DNA of 64,000 bases from DASSBR01 sp035708085 (lineage in GTDB: Bacteria; Pseudomonadota; Gammaproteobacteria; Natronospirales; DASSBR01), in the NCBI GenBank assembly GCA_035708085.1, contig DASSTE010000035.1, positions 1-64,000 of the forward strand, given 5' to 3'. The notes under the pieces are model-generated. The model was not told the DNA's origin, did no database searches, and worked only from the letters and a program-made list of their open reading frames with translations. Below are positions 60,376 through 64,000 of this stretch, in pieces. Position 1 is the first letter of the stretch. Each line of letters starts with the position of its first letter. The position numbers were made by a program, and so were the translations under genes.

Positions 60376-61380
60376 TTATGCGGAGGCCTTGTCCTCGACA
60401 CGCGGCAGACCGGCTGGCGGCCAGCCTTCGAGCTTCATGCCGAGCGCCAGTTCATGCTGCGCCAGAACGTCCTTGATCTCGGTCAGGGACTTCTTGCCCA
60501 GGTTCGGCGTCTTCAGCAGCTCGACCTCGGTCTTCTGGACCAGGTCGCCAATGTAATGGATGTTTTCCTGCTTGAGGCAGTTGGCCGAGCGGACCGTCAG
60601 CTCAAGGTCGTCCACCGATTGCAGCAGAATCGGGTCGACGTTGGTTTCGCGCTTCTGGTGCGAGGCGGCTTCGCCACCCTGCAGGTCGACGAACACCGAC
60701 AACTGGCTCTGCAGAATGCCGGCGGCGCGACGGATCGCTTCTTCCGGGTCGATCGTGCCGTTGGTCTCGATGTCGATAACCAGCTTGTCGAGGTTGGTGC
60801 GCTGCTCGACGCGCGCGGCCTCGACCGCGTACGACACGCGCCGCACCGGACTGAACGAAGCGTCTAGTTGCAGGCGACCGATCGGCCGGCTGCTTTCCTC
60901 GTCCTCGTAGCGCTGCGTCGCCGGCTCATAGCCGCGTCCGCGCTGCACGTACAGCGTCATGTTCAGCGAGCCGCCCTTGTTGACGTGGGCGATGACCATG
61001 TCGGGGTTCTTGATCTCGATGTCGTGCTCAAGCTGAATGTCGCCCGCCAGCACCGGGCCGGCTTCGTTCTTCGACACGGTCAGCGTGACTTCGTCGCGGC
61101 CGTGCATCGTGATGGCGAGATTCTTGAGGTTGAGCAGGATGTCGACGACATCTTCCTGCACGCCCTCAATCGAGGTGTACTCGTGCAGCACGCCCTCGAT
61201 CTCGACCTCGACGACCGCACAGCCGGGCATCGACGACAGCAGAATGCGCCGCAGCGCGTTGCCGAGCGTATGGCCGAAACCGCGCTCCAGCGGTTCGAGC
61301 ACGACCTTCGCGCGCCGCTCCGACTGCGTTTGCACGTCGACGACGCGGGGCTTGAGAAATTCCGTTACCGAAGCCTGCAT
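60376..61380 (-). CDS. rpoA: DNA-directed RNA polymerase subunit alpha
   Basis: A 334-residue RpoA. The N-terminal dimer domain shows LEPLERGFGHTLGNALRRILLSSMPGCAV. The C-terminal domain (ILLQSVDDLELTVRSANCLKQENIHYIGDLVQKTEVELLKTPNLGKKSLTEIKDVL) binds UP elements and activators. The gamma-type sequence helps place the organism. It lies between rpsD and rplQ. Confidence 0.98.
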   Translation of the reverse strand: MQASVTEFLKPRVVDVQTQSERRAKVVLEPLERGFGHTLGNALRRILLSSMPGCAVVEVEIEGVLHEYTSIEGVQEDVVDILLNLKNLAITMHGRDEVTLTVSKNEAGPVLAGDIQLEHDIEIKNPDMVIAHVNKGGSLNMTLYVQRGRGYEPATQRYEDEESSRPIGRLQLDASFSPVRRVSYAVEAARVEQRTNLDKLVIDIETNGTIDPEEAIRRAAGILQSQLSVFVDLQGGEAASHQKRETNVDPILLQSVDDLELTVRSANCLKQENIHYIGDLVQKTEVELLKTPNLGKKSLTEIKDVLAQHELALGMKLEGWPPAGLPRVEDKASA

Positions 61381-61402
61381 GAGGATGGACCTCTCTTAAG
61401 AA

Positions 61403-62023
61403 TTACTTACTGTAAAGCTCAACGACCAGATTTTCGTTGATGTCCGGAAGCAGATCGGCGCGCTCCGGCACCGTCTTGAACGTGCCGGAAAACTGCTTTT
61501 CGTCGACTTCAACCCACTCCGGCAGGCCGACCTGCCGGGCGATTTCCATCGCCGACTGAATGCGCAGCTGCTTGCGCTTGCTCTCGCGAATCGCGATCAC
61601 GTCTTCCGCCTGAACCTGGTACGACGGGATGTTGACGATCTGGCCGTTGACCGTGATCGCCTTGTGGCTCACCAATTGGCGGCCCTCGGCGCGGGTCGAG
61701 GCAAAGCCCATCCGGTAAACGACGTTGTCCAGCCGGCATTCGAGCAACTGCAGCAGGTTTTCGCCGGTCGCGCCGCGACGCCGCGCGGCTTCCTTGTAGT
61801 AGCCGCGAAACTGGCGCTCCAGCACGCCGTACATGCGGCGCAGCTTCTGCTTTTCGCGCAGCTGCAGGCCGTAGTCCGACAGCCGCGTGCGGCGCTGGCC
61901 GTGCTGGCCCGGCACCGAGTCGATGCGGCACTTCGAATCGAGCGGCCTGACGCCGCTCTTCAGGAACAGGTCGGTGCCCTCGCGGCGCGAGAGCTTGCAC
62001 TTGGGTCCGGTGTACTTTGCCAT
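61403..62023 (-). CDS. rpsD: 30S ribosomal protein S4
   Basis: A 206-residue S4 with the N-terminal KYTGPKCKLSRREGTDLFLKSG block and an S4 RNA-binding domain (RLDNVVYRMGFASTRAEGRQLVSHKAITVNGQIVNIPSYQV). It starts 16S assembly and in many bacteria represses the alpha operon translationally. The zinc-type Cys cluster is absent (only one Cys near the N-terminus). It follows rpsK with a 1-base gap. Confidence 0.98.
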   Translation of the reverse strand: MAKYTGPKCKLSRREGTDLFLKSGVRPLDSKCRIDSVPGQHGQRRTRLSDYGLQLREKQKLRRMYGVLERQFRGYYKEAARRRGATGENLLQLLECRLDNVVYRMGFASTRAEGRQLVSHKAITVNGQIVNIPSYQVQAEDVIAIRESKRKQLRIQSAMEIARQVGLPEWVEVDEKQFSGTFKTVPERADLLPDINENLVVELYSK

Positions 62024-62024
62024 C

Positions 62025-62417
62025 TTAAACTCTGCGTTTCTTCGGCGGACGGCAGCCGTTGTGCGGAATCGGCGTCACGTCGGTGATGTTGCTGATCTTG
62101 AAGCCGACATTGTGCAGTGCGCGCACCGCCGACTCGCGGCCGGGGCCAGGGCCCTTGACCCGCACTTCAAGATTTTTCAGTCCGTAGTCCTGCGCCGCCG
62201 TGCCGGCCCGCTCCGCCGCGACCTGGGCCGCAAACGGCGTGCTCTTGCGCGAACCGCGGAAGCCGGAGCCGCCCGAGGTCGCCCAGCACAGCGCGTTGCC
62301 CTGCCGGTCGGTGATCATTACGATCGTGTTGTTGAACGACGCATGAATATGCGCGATACCGTCGACGACGGTTTTCCTGACCCGCTTGCGCGGCGTCCGG
62401 GATGAGGCTTGTGCCAT
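62025..62417 (-). CDS. rpsK: 30S ribosomal protein S11
   Basis: A 130-residue S11 with IAHIHASFNNTIVMITDRQGNALCWATSGGSGFRGSRKSTPFAAQVAAE and the conserved end RVKGPGPGRESAVRALHNVGFKISNITDVTPIPHNGCRPPKKRRV. It is part of the 30S platform near the mRNA exit. Located between rpsM and rpsD. Confidence 0.98.
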   Translation of the reverse strand: MAQASSRTPRKRVRKTVVDGIAHIHASFNNTIVMITDRQGNALCWATSGGSGFRGSRKSTPFAAQVAAERAGTAAQDYGLKNLEVRVKGPGPGRESAVRALHNVGFKISNITDVTPIPHNGCRPPKKRRV

Positions 62418-62446
62418 GAAACGTTCCTGTATCTAAAATCTGGACG

Positions 62447-62800
62447 TTATCGAACCGGGCGCAGCCGGCCCTTGCGGGTGCGTGCGTTGGTACGCGTACG
62501 CTGGCCGCGCAGCGGCAGCCCGCGACGATGGCGCTGGCCGCGGTAGCAGCCGAGGTCCATCAGACGCTTGATGTTCATGGACACCTCGCGGCGCAGGTCG
62601 CCCTCGACCGGGAAGCGGCCGACTTCGGTGCGCAGCGCCTCGACTTCGGCGTCGGTCAGGTCGCGCACGCGCGCCGAGGGGCTGACGCCGGCCGCCGCGC
62701 AGATCTGCTGCGCGCGGGTGCGGCCAATGCCATAGATCGACGTCAACGCGATTACCGCGTGTTGGTTGACCGGTATGTTGATCCCAGCGATACGGGCCAT
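62447..62800 (-). CDS. rpsM: 30S ribosomal protein S13
   Basis: A 117-residue S13 (MARIAGINIPVNQHAVIALTSIYGIGRTRAQQICAAAG..., ending GLPLRGQRTRTNARTRKGRLRPVR). It contacts the P-site tRNA and the 50S bridge. It begins the alpha operon, after rpmJ. Confidence 0.98.
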   Translation of the reverse strand: MARIAGINIPVNQHAVIALTSIYGIGRTRAQQICAAAGVSPSARVRDLTDAEVEALRTEVGRFPVEGDLRREVSMNIKRLMDLGCYRGQRHRRGLPLRGQRTRTNARTRKGRLRPVR

Positions 62801-62877
62801 GGGGCCGAACTCCTCAATACGCTCGCGTGCAGCCGCAGAAGCGAAACACGCAAATATAACTAACTGATGCCTTCAAA

Positions 62878-62991
62878 TCAACCTTGACGCTGCTTGTGGC
62901 GTGCGTCCGAGCAGATCACCCGGACCACACCGCCGCGGCGGATGATCTTGCAATGGCGGCACATTTTTTTGACTGATGCTCTAACTTTCAC
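62878..62991 (-). CDS. rpmJ: 50S ribosomal protein L36
   Basis: A 37-residue L36: VKVRASVKKMCRHCKIIRRG followed by GVVRVICSDARHKQRQG. The zinc ligands C-x2-C...C...H are complete (CRHC, ICSD, RHK), so it is the zinc-containing form. The start is GTG at 62991, because the sequence before it matches no L36 residues and the family begins MKVRASVKK. It lies between secY and rpsM. Confidence 0.96.
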   Translation of the reverse strand: MKVRASVKKMCRHCKIIRRGGVVRVICSDARHKQRQG

Positions 62992-63047
62992 GTTTCTCTC
63001 CAAACGAAGGCGGACTTCCGGCTTTCCGCTCCTCTCAAACCAAGTAC

Positions 63048-63125
63048 CTAGGACTGAGTCGCCAGGACTGAGTTAAGAAGTAGCCGCTCTTCACTTAGTC
63101 CTAGCGACTAGCGACTAGCGACTAG
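63048..63125. repeat. CTAGTCG heptamer element (locus 3, reverse orientation) between rpmJ and secY
   Basis: Read on the minus strand, it is three CTAGTCG units (63105-63125), CTAGGACTAAGTGAAGAG, a short spacer, CTTCTTAACTCAGTCCTGGCGACTCAGTCCTAG. This is the same order as locus 1 at 39979-40088, with fewer heptamers and a shorter loop. It interrupts the spc operon and its first heptamer provides the TAG stop of secY. Confidence 0.88.
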
Positions 63126-64000
63126 CGCAGGCTTCCTGCGCTTCCATAGCCTTTCAGGTTCGCCTTCTTCATCAAGCCTTCGTACTGGTGCGACATCATC
63201 AGCGCCTGCATTTGCGCCATGAAGTCCATGACCACCACGACGATGATCAGCAGCGATGTGCCTCCGAAATAGAACGGCACATTGGCGTAGATCTGCAAAA
63301 AGTTCGGCAGCAGGCAGACTGCGGTCACGTACAACGCACCCCACAGGGTCAGCTTCGACAGCACGTTATCGATGTAGTTGGCCGTCTGCTTGCCGGGGCG
63401 GATACCGGGAATGAATGCGCCCGACTTCTTCAGATTGTCCGCCGTCTCCTGCGAATTGAACACCAGCGCGGTATAGAAAAAGCAGAAGAAGATAATCAGC
63501 GCCGAGTACACGACCACCCACACGGGCTGGCCCGGCGACAGCACCGCCGAAAACGTCTGCAACCACTCAAGTCCGCTGTTGGTGCCGACCCACTGGCCGA
63601 TCGTCGACGGGAACATCAGGATGCTGATCGCGAAGATCGGGGGGATGACGCCGGACATGTTGAGCTTCAGCGGCAGGTGCGAACTCTGCGCTGCGTACAT
63701 CCGCCGACCCTGCTGGCGCTTGGCGTAGTTGACGGTGATCCGCCGCTGGCCGCGCTCGACGAAGACGACGAACGCAGTCACGCCTATCGCCATGATGAAG
63801 ATCACCAGGGCGAGCAGCGGCGACAGGGTGCCGTTGCGCACCAGCTCCAGGCTGCCGCTGACCGCGGCAGGCAGGCCGGCGACAATGCCGACCAGGATCA
63901 GCATCGATATGCCGTTGCCGATCGCGCGTTCGGTCATCTGCTCGCCGAGCCACATCAGGAACATGGTGCCGGTGGTAAGCGCAATCGTGGCGACGAACAG
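63122..64000 (-). CDS. secY: Protein translocase subunit SecY, partial (5' end off window)
   Basis: The last 292 residues of SecY, open to the right edge. The channel protein of the Sec translocon has membrane helices visible at MLILVGIVAGLP, VIFIMAIGVTAFVVFVERGQRRITVNYAKRQ, KLNMSGVIPPIFAISILMFP and LLIIVVVVMDFMAQMQALMMSHQYEGLMKKANLKGYG. The usual C-terminal end is KGYGR or similar. Here it continues SAGSLR and stops at a TAG made by the heptamer repeat. A 7-bp hairpin (GCGCAGG/CCTGCGC, 63125-63141) encodes that extension. Confidence 0.96.
   Translation of the reverse strand: MFVATIALTTGTMFLMWLGEQMTERAIGNGISMLILVGIVAGLPAAVSGSLELVRNGTLSPLLALVIFIMAIGVTAFVVFVERGQRRITVNYAKRQQGRRMYAAQSSHLPLKLNMSGVIPPIFAISILMFPSTIGQWVGTNSGLEWLQTFSAVLSPGQPVWVVVYSALIIFFCFFYTALVFNSQETADNLKKSGAFIPGIRPGKQTANYIDNVLSKLTLWGALYVTAVCLLPNFLQIYANVPFYFGGTSLLIIVVVVMDFMAQMQALMMSHQYEGLMKKANLKGYGSAGSLR

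Overview
The window is GC-rich and almost fully coding. It looks like a chromosomal piece of a gammaproteobacterium, possibly on the Xanthomonadales side or a deep-branching lineage. The basis is the secY-rpmJ-rpsM-rpsK-rpsD-rpoA-rplQ order at the right end, the gamma-type RpoA sequence, a fused aspartokinase/homoserine dehydrogenase, a PAPS-type CysH, several secreted peptidases, and dispersed palindromic repeats of kinds common in that group. This placement is inference. No tRNA, rRNA, CRISPR, prophage or transposase gene was seen, and no stretch over 300 bases lacks a gene.

Left part (1-14 kb): msrA (cut by the edge), a vapBC toxin-antitoxin pair with a perfect inverted-repeat operator, the AmmeMemoRadiSam trio (amrB-amrA divergent from amrS), a glycosyltransferase/glycogen-debranching pair, an exported truncated haemoglobin, a translationally coupled trio (cupredoxin-like protein, GGDEF/EAL protein, DUF3034 protein), and a large secreted M28 peptidase. 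14-23 kb is sulfur, metal and amino-acid metabolism. metX lies behind a short leader ORF and a strong intrinsic terminator. It overlaps a fused aspartokinase/homoserine dehydrogenase gene, which in turn overlaps a CysB-type regulator cut short by a repeat element. Next come cysH, a Fur-box-preceded polyferredoxin/P19 iron-uptake pair, a porin, and an ArsR/SmtB repressor beside a CDF exporter whose start carries an SmtB-type operator.

23-40 kb: a BlaI-type repressor with a perfect palindromic operator, an M56 (BlaR1-like) membrane peptidase that carries HEAT repeats in place of a beta-lactam sensor, and an exported HEAT-repeat protein, all coupled by 4-base overlaps. This is the best candidate for an undescribed signalling system here. 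Then follow a double-kinase hybrid sensor, a DUF929 lipoprotein coupled to an Lhr-type helicase with two in-frame palindromic-repeat insertions, YbjQ, Lon and Hsp20.

40-59 kb: an Omp85-family outer-membrane protein bracketed by CTAGTCG heptamer arrays, a Kef-type antiporter, an MFS transporter, S53 and M61 peptidases, a FAD/Rieske oxidoreductase, topoisomerase IB, hipBA, a diguanylate cyclase, gmk-yicC, a PP2C phosphatase and an overlapping pair of oxidoreductases. 59-64 kb is the end of the ribosomal spc/alpha operon, with a heptamer-repeat element between rpmJ and secY that supplies the secY stop codon.
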